From a bacterium (GTDB taxonomy: Bacteria > Patescibacteriota > Minisyncoccia > UBA6257 > 1-14-0-10-44-23), in NCBI GenBank assembly GCA_030699515.1, contig JAUYME010000024.1:1-8038 (forward strand): 8,038 nucleotides of DNA. The letters run 5' to 3'. Below the pieces are notes generated by a model. The model searched no databases, was not told the DNA's origin, and saw only the letters and a program-made list of their open reading frames with translations. A program made the position numbers and the translations under genes. Of this stretch, positions 1 to 4,794 are shown in pieces (the stretch's first letter is position 1; each line of letters begins with the position of its first letter).

Positions 1-894
1 AAATTTGAAACAAAGCATACTTACCTATCCAATTTGCGTGGGTCAAACAGCGTTGCTTTTTATACTGACAAAAATGGAAAGGATTGGCTTTATTTAGCCC
101 TAACCGGCGAGCTCATTCGCTATCCATATGAGCCTGGCGACACAGAGCCAAGCGCTGAAGGTGAAGTAGTGGCAACTTTTCCAGACTGGCAAAGCCCGGG
201 TGAAGAAAGCGTAGTGTGGCACATTACGCGCACCCTACTCTTTCATGATGATTTGCTCTACGTTGCCATTGGAAGCGGATGTAACTCTTGCGAGCATCCG
301 GAAACGGAAATACGAGGCGCTGTTTTGGTGATGAATCCTGACGGAAGTGAAAAGCGGGTATATGCATATGGTCTTAGAAACGCAGTAGGAATTGAGTGGG
401 CGAAGGATAATTTGTTTGCCACTGAAAACGGCGTGGACCACCTGGGTTCCGATGCTCCGGATGATTTAATGTACAAGCTTGAGGATGGCGAGAACTACGC
501 TTGGCCTTACTGTTACGAGCTGGATGGAGAAATAATTGAGGATAATCATCAGAACTGGGAAGAGCCTGTTGATTGTGAAGGTGCTCCCCTTTCATTTGCC
601 GCCTTTGGCTCGCATACTGCTCCGCTTGGGTTAAGGTACTTTGAAAATGCTCATCCGGTGCTTGAAAATGCGTTTTTGGTGGCACTGCATGGAGCGTTTG
701 ACCTTAATCAGTCAAAAAATGGATACAGTGTGATGCGGGTGAGTGAAGAAGGTGAAACAGAAATATTTATGGATGGCTTTTTGAGGAACGATGAACGTTC
801 TGGGCGTCCTGTAGACTTCTTGCAGTACGATGAAAACTCATTTTTCTTAAGTGATGACTTTGCGGGAGTAATTTATTACATTTCTAGCAGGTAA
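1..894 (+). CDS. PQQ-type glucose/sorbosone dehydrogenase family protein, 5' truncated
   Basis: This is the C-terminal part (297 residues) of a beta-propeller of the glucose/sorbosone dehydrogenase family (GSDH), whose characterised members oxidise sugars in the periplasm with PQQ. The frame is open from base 1; an internal TTG at 34 is not a convincing start, so the true start lies upstream of the window. Family marks in order are GSGCNSCEHPE (from about 271), NPDGSEKRVYAYGLRN ending near 381, the YAWPYCY segment near 500, HTAPLGLRYF near 615, FLVALHGAF near 674, and the closing GRPVDFL...SFFLSDDFAGVIYYI. The GLRN and final GRPVD/SDD-AGVIY blades are typical. The N-terminal third, with the signal peptide and most catalytic residues, is not visible, so activity and PQQ use cannot be judged. 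A hairpin separates it from the next gene. Family assignment is firm; substrate is unknown. Confidence 0.85.
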   Translation, partial: KFETKHTYLSNLRGSNSVAFYTDKNGKDWLYLALTGELIRYPYEPGDTEPSAEGEVVATFPDWQSPGEESVVWHITRTLLFHDDLLYVAIGSGCNSCEHPETEIRGAVLVMNPDGSEKRVYAYGLRNAVGIEWAKDNLFATENGVDHLGSDAPDDLMYKLEDGENYAWPYCYELDGEIIEDNHQNWEEPVDCEGAPLSFAAFGSHTAPLGLRYFENAHPVLENAFLVALHGAFDLNQSKNGYSVMRVSEEGETEIFMDGFLRNDERSGRPVDFLQYDENSFFLSDDFAGVIYYISSR

Positions 895-929
895 TTTGCG
901 CTATTTTGTAAGGGAAGTTTTTTTGTAGC

Positions 930-961
930 GTCTTAGTAAGAACTAAGACCTTTCCTTATTT
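930..961 (+). terminator. Hairpin, possible weak terminator
   Basis: Perfect 8-bp inverted repeat, GTCTTAGT at 930-937 and ACTAAGAC at 942-949, with a 4-base AAGA loop, followed by the pyrimidine-rich CTTTCCTTATTT. It sits 36 bases after the dehydrogenase stop and 12 bases before the next ATG. The T tract is interrupted, so termination would be inefficient; it may instead be a leader hairpin of the downstream gene. Confidence 0.4.
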
Positions 962-1612
962 ATGCACTTCAAAAACAGAAAAGAAGCAGGGAAATTGTTG
1001 GCTGAAAAACTCCTGGACTTTAAAGAGGACAGGCCAGTGATTTATGCGCTTCCGCGCGGAGGCGTGCCTTTAGGCTATGAAATTGCTAAAGCGCTGAATG
1101 CTTCGCTGGATTTGGTGATTGCAAGAAAAATTGGCGACCCGCTTAATCCGGAATATGCAATTTGTGCAATTTCGGAAGATGGCGAGATGATTTGTAATGA
1201 GGAGGAGCTTGAGAAGGTGGATCCGGCCTGGTTTGAGATGTCTGTAGATTCTCAAAAGGAAGAGGCTAAGCGGCGAAGAAAAGTTTACCTTGCAAGGAAA
1301 CGACACATTAGCGCGGAAGGAAAAACGGCAATTATAGTGGACGATGGGGTTGCAACCGGGCTGACGGTAAGGGCGGCGCTTCGTTCTCTCAGGCGCGAAA
1401 GGCCGAAGCGAATTGTTGTGGCTATTCCGGTAATCCCGCACACGACTTTAGTGGAACTAATGCATGAGGCGGATGAGGTAGTGGCACTGCTAGACAGCAG
1501 AAAGTATCTGGGTGCCGTAGGAGCTTATTACGAAAGCTTTCCGCAAGTTTCGGATAAAAGAGTGCTTGCTTTACTGGAGAAATCAAGGGAAGGAAGTGAG
1601 TTGAAAGTATGA
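962..1612 (+). CDS. Phosphoribosyltransferase-fold protein
   Basis: A 216-residue protein of the type I phosphoribosyltransferase fold. The PRPP-binding loop is clear at about residues 123-135 (AIIVDDGVATGLT, with the paired acidic residues D127 and D128), and the N-terminal block ALPRGGVPLGYEIAKAL (29-45) is typical of the broad 'predicted phosphoribosyltransferase' group of about 210-220 residues. A basic stretch (about 100-116, KEEAKRRRKVYLARKRH) links the two halves. No membrane segment or signal is seen. The substrate base is not identifiable; this group is not one of the well-characterised purine or pyrimidine salvage enzymes. The ATG at 962 has no Shine-Dalgarno site. The gene ends with TGA at 1610-1612, and the following zinc-knuckle gene continues in the same frame. 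Fold assignment is firm, function unknown. Confidence 0.87.
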   Translation: MHFKNRKEAGKLLAEKLLDFKEDRPVIYALPRGGVPLGYEIAKALNASLDLVIARKIGDPLNPEYAICAISEDGEMICNEEELEKVDPAWFEMSVDSQKEEAKRRRKVYLARKRHISAEGKTAIIVDDGVATGLTVRAALRSLRRERPKRIVVAIPVIPHTTLVELMHEADEVVALLDSRKYLGAVGAYYESFPQVSDKRVLALLEKSREGSELKV

Positions 1613-1620
1613 ACGTGGCG

Positions 1621-1665
1621 ACCCTTCGACCCATTCAACAAGTTCAGGGCAGGCAAGCTCAGGGT
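1621..1665 (+). repeat. Nested TTCGAC...CAAGCTCA dispersed repeat
   Basis: The element is bounded by ACCCT (1621-1625) and its complement AGGGT (1661-1665). It reads TTCGAC at 1625-1630 and CAAGCTCAGGGT at 1654-1665. Between these lies a second, slightly diverged copy, TTCAACAAGTTCAGGG (1634-1649), which differs from TTCGACAAGCTCAGGG by two transitions. It looks like one copy inserted into, or duplicated within, another. Related cores occur at 2251-2264 and 6370-6384. Confidence 0.6.
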
Positions 1666-1668
1666 GCT

Positions 1669-1705
1669 CATGTTTCTAGATAAATCAAAGATTTATAGAA
1701 ACATG
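1669..1705 (+). repeat. Near-perfect palindrome over the start of the zinc-knuckle gene
   Basis: Left arm CATGTTTCTA (1669-1678) then TAAATC (1681-1686); right arm GATTTA (1690-1695) then TAGAAACATG (1696-1705). This gives 16 base pairs with a 2-base GA bulge and an AAA loop. Both outer ends contain ATG (1670 and 1703), which are the two candidate ATG starts of the following gene. There is no T tract, so it is not an ordinary terminator. It may be an mRNA hairpin controlling initiation, a DNA operator, or part of the adjacent repeat. Confidence 0.65.
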
Positions 1706-2230
1706 GCAGAAATATTTAGACAAAAAAATGTAGTAAAGCTTCCCGAAAGAAATAAAGAATCAAAGCACGATCAATACGGGAAAGCACAAAAAGGCATAGT
1801 GAAATGCCCTTATTGCGGAAATGTAAATTTTGAAAAAGAGTGGCACGGTTCCATTGCAGAGTTAAGAAAAAAGAAGAAAGATAAAAAGCTAAAACCAAGC
1901 AGTGAAGATATTTGTCCCGCCTGCAAAATGATAAGAAACGGACTTTTTGAGGGCGAACTTTTTGTTGAAAGTATTCCAAAAAAATATCGGAAGGAGCTGC
2001 TTCGGCTGATTAAAAACTACGGCAAACGCGACAGCGAAATGGATCCGCAAAACAGAATTATTGCCATTGAGGAAATGGATGGAGAAATACGAATTACCAC
2101 AACAGAAAACCAGCTGGCAAATAGACTGGCAAAAAAGATTAAGGGTGCTTTTAATAAGGTGAAGGTTGATATATCTTTTTCTGAAGATCCTTATGAGGTG
2201 AATAGAGTACACGCAATTTTTGTAGAGTAA
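1703..2230 (+). CDS. BCAM0308-like double zinc-knuckle protein
   Basis: A 175-residue basic, soluble protein with two Cys pairs, CPYC (residues 35-38) and CPAC (71-74), separated by a lysine-rich stretch, followed by an alpha/beta region with RIIAIEEMDGEIRITTTENQLANRLAKKI. This layout (HDxY, CPxC, CPAC, long helix, 'I-x-TTxxxLAxxI', final beta strand) matches what I know of the BCAM0308 family, whose zinc knuckles are reminiscent of NMD3. No function is established that I know of; zinc binding is inferred from the two CPxC motifs. The start is uncertain: GTG 1664, ATG 1670 and ATG 1703 are all in frame. I prefer 1703 because 1664 lies in the dispersed repeat and the upstream sequence is palindromic; no Shine-Dalgarno site decides it. 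The frame is continuous with the phosphoribosyltransferase except for the TGA at 1610. Confidence 0.72.
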   Translation: MAEIFRQKNVVKLPERNKESKHDQYGKAQKGIVKCPYCGNVNFEKEWHGSIAELRKKKKDKKLKPSSEDICPACKMIRNGLFEGELFVESIPKKYRKELLRLIKNYGKRDSEMDPQNRIIAIEEMDGEIRITTTENQLANRLAKKIKGAFNKVKVDISFSEDPYEVNRVHAIFVE

Positions 2231-2231
2231 T

Positions 2232-2280
2232 CCCGAACCGGTGCCGATGGATTCGACAGGCTCACCAGGCACGGTACGGG
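2232..2280 (+). repeat. REP-like hairpin with TTCGACAGGCTCA in the loop
   Basis: Left arm CCCGAACCGGTGCC (2232-2245) plus TGG (2248-2250) pairs with CCA (2265-2267) plus GGCACGGTACGGG (2268-2280), with one mismatch and small bulges. The single-stranded loop ATTCGACAGGCTCA (2251-2264) carries the same core as the repeats at 1621 and 6367. It begins one base after the stop of the zinc-knuckle gene. It has no following T tract, but could still attenuate read-through into csoR. Confidence 0.6.
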
Positions 2281-2318
2281 ACAAGTCGCGTAAATAGATT
2301 AGGTAACGAATTGAGTGC

Positions 2319-2348
2319 TTGACTAAATATACCCCATGGGGGTATATT
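2319..2348 (+). promoter_or_regulatory. csoR promoter (-35 TTGACT, -10 TATATT)
   Basis: TTGACT at 2319-2324 and TATATT at 2343-2348 are separated by 18 bases, close to the bacterial housekeeping consensus. The palindromic operator fills the spacer. Transcription would start about 7 bases after the -10, at or next to the csoR ATG (2355), which implies a leaderless mRNA. Confidence 0.75.
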
Positions 2349-2349
2349 T
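2325..2349. promoter_or_regulatory. CsoR-type operator
   Basis: Perfect inverted repeat with 11-base arms, AAATATACCCC (2325-2335) and GGGGTATATTT (2339-2349), around a central ATG. The TACCCC/GGGGTA half-sites separated by a few bases are the known form of CsoR operators. It lies between -35 and -10 and immediately before csoR, so binding would block RNA polymerase and autoregulate the cluster. No second copy was found in the window. Confidence 0.8.
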
Positions 2350-2354
2350 GGCTT

Positions 2355-2624
2355 ATGAGAGAAGAAATTAAAAGCAAAACGACAAACCGATTAAAACGCA
2401 TTGAAGGTCAGGTGCGTGGTTTGGCTAAAATGATTGATGAAGAAAAATATTGCATTGATGTAATCAATCAATCTAGCGCTATTCGGCAAGCGCTGTCTGC
2501 GGTCGAGGACTTAATGATGGAAAACCACCTTTCTACCCACGTTATCCATCAGATGAAAGGCGGGCAGGAGCAAAAGGCGGTGGCGGAAATTATAAAAGTG
2601 TTTAAGAGGGCTAAAAAAAAGTAG
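2355..2624 (+). CDS. csoR: CsoR-family metal-sensing repressor
   Basis: An 89-residue all-helical repressor of the CsoR/RcnR family. It opens with the family signature (NRLKRIEGQVRGLAKMI, residues 11-27), then YCIDVINQSSAIRQAL (32-47) and ENHLSTHVI (56-64). The metal ligands by alignment are Cys33, His58 and His62: a Cys-His-His set rather than the Cys-His-Cys of the Mycobacterium and Bacillus copper sensors, but like that of Thermus thermophilus CsoR. No N-terminal His of the RcnR type is present. I chose ATG 2355 over the in-frame TTG at 2319 because the upstream codons are the promoter and operator, and the family signature starts about ten residues after this Met. When metal-free it should bind the operator just upstream and repress itself and the genes that follow; Cu(I) binding should release it. 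Cu sensing is strongly supported by the CopB and DUF411 neighbours. Confidence 0.92.
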   Translation: MREEIKSKTTNRLKRIEGQVRGLAKMIDEEKYCIDVINQSSAIRQALSAVEDLMMENHLSTHVIHQMKGGQEQKAVAEIIKVFKRAKKK

Positions 2625-2626
2625 GG

Positions 2627-2670
2627 AGTAATCGCGAAAATCGCGAAATCCGCAAAATATCGCGAACAAA
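2627..2670 (+). repeat. TCGCGAAA-rich spacer, copy 1 (9-base tandem units)
   Basis: Directly after the csoR stop. Units are TCGCGAAAA (2632-2640), TCGCGAAAT (2641-2649), degenerate CCGCAAAAT (2650-2658), then TCGCGAACA (2660-2668). A related spacer follows another TAG stop at 5698. TCGCGA is itself palindromic. The rest of the gap to 2729 is purine-rich (GTAGGGAG at 2686-2693) and then A+T-rich; no terminator or clear promoter is seen. Confidence 0.6.
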
Positions 2671-2729
2671 ACGAAGGCGGGGAAAGTAGGGAGAAGAGAG
2701 GGTGTAGGAAAACCAATAATAAAATTACT

Positions 2730-3161
2730 ATGAAAAGACTACTGACATTAACAATTGTTTCGGTAATGGTTTTGGGGGCATTCTCCCCTATGGCAATGGC
2801 TCAACCATCATCTGAATCAGACTCCACTGCAGTTATAACGAATCAAGATTTTGATGCGATGCAGGATGTGATGGTCAAGATGATGAACGGGCAGGAGCTT
2901 AGCAGTTCTGAATGGGGCAGGATGGGAGAGTTTATGGAAGAGCATCACGGTGAGGGCGGTTTGGCAGTGATGGGAATGATGATGGGAGGAAACATGATGT
3001 CTGATTGGGATGACAATTCCTTTGCCGGGAATCGAATGATGGGTTCTTGGAGCGGAGGGCTAGGTTTTGTTGCTTGGATTGTGATACTTAATCTATTGGT
3101 CTGGCTTTTGGTAGGACTTTTGCTGTCGGTATTATTGATTAGAAGGTTAAACAAGAAGTAA
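2730..3161 (+). CDS. Met-rich exported protein with C-terminal membrane anchor, putative copper binder
   Basis: A 143-residue protein of no family I can name. Residues 1-24 form a signal peptide (KR, hydrophobic core, AMA before Q25). The exported part holds 14 methionines between residues 44 and 104, in clusters such as MVKMM, MGMMMGGNMM and RMM, along with HH (72-73) and many acidic residues. A single hydrophobic segment (about 111-137) ends in RRLNKK, which predicts a C-terminal anchor with the tail in the cytosol. Met clusters are the usual Cu(I) ligands of envelope copper proteins such as CopA, PcoC and CusF-like sites, so I infer Cu(I) binding outside the membrane. The position right behind csoR in a copper cluster supports this. 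The ATG at 2730 has no Shine-Dalgarno site, only an A+T-rich leader. The gene is real on the signal peptide, anchor and context; the role is inferred. Confidence 0.75.
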   Translation: MKRLLTLTIVSVMVLGAFSPMAMAQPSSESDSTAVITNQDFDAMQDVMVKMMNGQELSSSEWGRMGEFMEEHHGEGGLAVMGMMMGGNMMSDWDDNSFAGNRMMGSWSGGLGFVAWIVILNLLVWLLVGLLLSVLLIRRLNKK

Positions 3162-3170
3162 GGATGGAGA

Positions 3171-3198
3171 TGGGAGATAGGATGTAGGGGATAGGATA
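3171..3198 (+). repeat. TAGGNNN heptad array, degenerate
   Basis: Three in-phase heptamers, TAGGATG (3178-3184), TAGGGGA (3185-3191) and TAGGATA (3192-3198), preceded by the related TGGGAGA (3171-3177). It begins ten bases after the stop of the Met-rich gene. Strongly purine-rich on the + strand. Confidence 0.6.
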
Positions 3199-3232
3199 AT
3201 TTCCAAGTCACTCCAATTGCGCCAATTTCCAA
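3198..3232 (+). repeat. Short direct repeat AATTTCCAA
   Basis: AATTTCCAA occurs at 3198-3206 and 3224-3232, with CCAAT-containing sequence between. It lies between two TAGGNNN arrays and looks like the remnant of another low-complexity repeat. No function can be assigned. Confidence 0.35.
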
Positions 3233-3254
3233 AAGAAAAACAAAAGGGAGGAGT

Positions 3255-3282
3255 TAGGAGGTAGGAGGTAGGAGTTAGGGGT
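3255..3282 (+). repeat. TAGGNNN heptad array, four units
   Basis: TAGGAGG, TAGGAGG, TAGGAGT and TAGGGGT in perfect 7-base phase. It contains the sequence AGGAGG twice, but 40 or more bases before the next ATG (3309), too far to act as a Shine-Dalgarno site. The closely spaced GG runs could form a two-layer G-quadruplex. Confidence 0.7.
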
Positions 3283-3308
3283 GCGATTTATAAAAAATAA
3301 ACAAAATT

Positions 3309-3785
3309 ATGAACAAATACGCGGGAATTGCTTTAATAGCATTTATAGTAATTATTGTTTTTGGCTTTGTGTTTTCTTCCGGGCCAATTACCGGCTCTTC
3401 GGACAAAGAGGCAATTGCAAGTGCGGTGCTTCATAAAGATCCAAATTGCGGATGTTGCGGAGTATACGGCTCTTACTTAAGTAGATTAAATTATGACGTA
3501 TCCATTAACAGCACCAGCCTAATTGACGAAGTCAAAGATAACTTAGGTGTGCCAGACGAGCTTCTAAGCTGTCACACTATGGAAATTGAAGGCTACGTTG
3601 TGGAAGGACACATTCCGGTTGAAGCGATTGAAAAGTTGCTTGAGGAAAGACCGGAGATTAAAGGAATTGGTATGGCAGGAATGCCGGCAGGTTCTCCGGG
3701 AATGGGTGGAACGAAGCAAGGCCAATTCATGATTTATGAAATACATCATGATGGCAGTGCCGGAGGGTTATTTATGGCTATATAA
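3309..3785 (+). CDS. DUF411 family protein, CopG-like, membrane-anchored
   Basis: A 158-residue protein of the DUF411 family. Residues 5-23 form an uncleaved signal anchor, placing the rest outside the cytosol. The domain shows the family core: DPNCGCC (44-50) with Cys47, Cys49 and Cys50, then LSCHTMEIEGYVVEGHIPVEAIEKLL (86-111) with Cys88, His89 and His101, and KGIGMAGMPAGSPGM (118-132). DUF411 includes Pseudomonas CopG, a copper-resistance protein in which these cysteines hold a multinuclear copper cluster; that link is established for the family, not for this protein. Expected role: copper binding, and perhaps Cu(I)/Cu(II) redox handling, at the outer face of the membrane. There is no Shine-Dalgarno site before ATG 3309. 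The stop is one base before the start of the next gene, so the two are probably translated together. Confidence 0.9.
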   Translation: MNKYAGIALIAFIVIIVFGFVFSSGPITGSSDKEAIASAVLHKDPNCGCCGVYGSYLSRLNYDVSINSTSLIDEVKDNLGVPDELLSCHTMEIEGYVVEGHIPVEAIEKLLEERPEIKGIGMAGMPAGSPGMGGTKQGQFMIYEIHHDGSAGGLFMAI

Positions 3786-3786
3786 A

Positions 3787-4311
3787 ATGAAAAAGCTTAG
3801 CATTGTATCAGCTTCTATATTATTGATGGCCATGCCAAAGTTGGCCAGCGCTCACTGTCCCCTATGCACTATAGGGGCGGGAGCACTGGCCGTGTTTGCC
3901 GCTTCAATTGGAGTATCCTCTGTGGTGGTGGGAATACTGTTTGGTGCATTTTCCGTTGCCCTTTCACTCTGGATGGCGGGAATTATTGAAAGAAAGTGGA
4001 AGGTCTCTCAAAGAGAAATTGTTGCGGCTGTTATTTTCCTTAGTACAATTTTGCCGATAATGCCCTTGATTAAAGATTATGGACCGTTTTATCTGGCAAT
4101 TGCCGGTGAGTACGGTAACTTATTGCACAGAACCTACACTGTGAACCTCTTTGTTCTTGGAGTAATTTTCGGCTCTGTGTTAATGCTGATTGGCCCGTAT
4201 TTCAGCAGGGTGCTTACAAAAATACGCGGTAAACAGTTTCCGTTTCAAGGCATAAGCATTACTTTGCTTCTCTTAATTATAGTTTCAACGATTGTGCAAA
4301 TACTTTCATGA
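3787..4311 (+). CDS. Small multi-spanning membrane protein with N-terminal CPLC motif
   Basis: A 174-residue protein of no family I can name. ATG 3787 begins MKKLSIVSASILLMAM and is followed by an ASA/H signal-peptidase-like site at 22/23, so I prefer it to the upstream in-frame ATG at 3736, which lies inside the DUF411 gene. Right after the hydrophobic leader comes HCPLC (23-27), which would face outside. Hydrophobic segments cover about 31-66 (one long or two short), 78-95, 118-140 and 155-173, with basic loops at 68-76 (ERKWKVSQR) and 141-150 (RVLTKIRGKQ) marking cytosolic sides. A CxxC at the outer membrane face suits metal capture or thiol-disulphide exchange. The stop overlaps the next start as ATGA, so the two are probably translationally coupled and may act together. 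Function is not known; a part in copper handling rests on context. Confidence 0.75.
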   Translation: MKKLSIVSASILLMAMPKLASAHCPLCTIGAGALAVFAASIGVSSVVVGILFGAFSVALSLWMAGIIERKWKVSQREIVAAVIFLSTILPIMPLIKDYGPFYLAIAGEYGNLLHRTYTVNLFVLGVIFGSVLMLIGPYFSRVLTKIRGKQFPFQGISITLLLLIIVSTIVQILS

Positions 4312-4745
4312 TTAGCCTTGCCAGCGTACTAATTATCATTGCAGTCTTATTTCTTCTGTTCTTGCTTTTAAGAGCCGTGTTTTCGCTGAAGGTTTGCGCA
4401 ATTTGCGCTGCCGTGTCTGGCAGCTGGATTGTTTTGCTTTTGCTGTTCTATTTTGGCTTTGGCGTAGATGCGGTTTTGATTGCCATTCTTTTGGGAGGAA
4501 GCATTGTGGGTCTTATGTATTTGCTTGAAGGCACACTTGCCAAGCAATACGGCATATTTCGTCTACCCTATTTTTTAAGCGCCTTAGTTATTGCCTACAT
4601 GTTGTTAGGTGGCGCTATTGAGATTGCTGCTGTGTTTGCCTTAGCAACAATCTGGCTTTTGGCAATAATTGTTTTTTGGGGAAGAAAGAAGAAAGGCTTT
4701 AAAGATTTGGTGAAAAAGATTATTGAGTGCTGCAGAGAGTGGTAG
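4308..4745 (+). CDS. Small multi-spanning membrane protein with CAIC motif
   Basis: A 145-residue, extremely hydrophobic protein of no family I can name. Segments lie at about 3-21, 35-50, 53-71, 88-104 and 106-124. CAIC (Cys30-Cys33) follows a basic SLK turn after the first segment and is followed by AAVSGSW, so the cysteine pair sits at a membrane boundary. The C-terminal tail is cytosolic by the positive-inside rule (GRKKKGFKDLVKK) and ends in a vicinal pair, Cys141-Cys142, within ECCREW. The ATG at 4308 overlaps the stop of the CPLC protein by four bases. Two adjacent coupled membrane proteins, each with a CxxC, suggest a heteromeric complex for copper transfer or thiol electron flow; this is inference. 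No Shine-Dalgarno site is seen. Gene confidence comes from composition, coupling and context. Confidence 0.75.
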   Translation: MISLASVLIIIAVLFLLFLLLRAVFSLKVCAICAAVSGSWIVLLLLFYFGFGVDAVLIAILLGGSIVGLMYLLEGTLAKQYGIFRLPYFLSALVIAYMLLGGAIEIAAVFALATIWLLAIIVFWGRKKKGFKDLVKKIIECCREW

Positions 4746-4759
4746 AAGAAGAGAGGGTA

Positions 4760-4780
4760 TAGGTTATAGGTTATAGAAGA
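4760..4780 (+). repeat. TAGGNNN heptad array, three units
   Basis: TAGGTTA (4760-4766), TAGGTTA (4767-4773) and degenerate TAGAAGA (4774-4780), preceded by GAGAGGGTA. It fills most of the 49-base gap before the CCGN-motif gene; the remainder is A-rich. Confidence 0.6.
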
Positions 4781-4794
4781 ATAAAAATAAAAAC

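Noticed and set aside
2319..2354. TTG at 2319 as the csoR start
   Set aside because: The 12 added codons are the promoter and operator; the CsoR signature begins normally from ATG 2355.
3256..3268. AGGAGG motifs as a Shine-Dalgarno site for the DUF411 gene
   Set aside because: They belong to the heptad array and end 40 or more bases before the ATG at 3309.
3736..3786. ATG 3736 as the start of the CPLC membrane protein
   Set aside because: It lies inside the DUF411 coding region, and ATG 3787 starts a proper signal-like sequence one base after the DUF411 stop.
3859..3877. Inverted repeat CCCCTAT / ATAGGGG as a second CsoR operator
   Set aside because: The half-sites point the opposite way from the TACCCC/GGGGTA operator, and it lies inside a gene, coding for the CPLC motif. 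Probably a codon coincidence.
1610..4311. TGA might encode glycine (code 25) as in some Patescibacteria
   Set aside because: A TGA forms a clean ATGA overlap at 4308-4311 and another ends the phosphoribosyltransferase at its expected length; long frames have no internal TGA, including the 711-codon ATPase.
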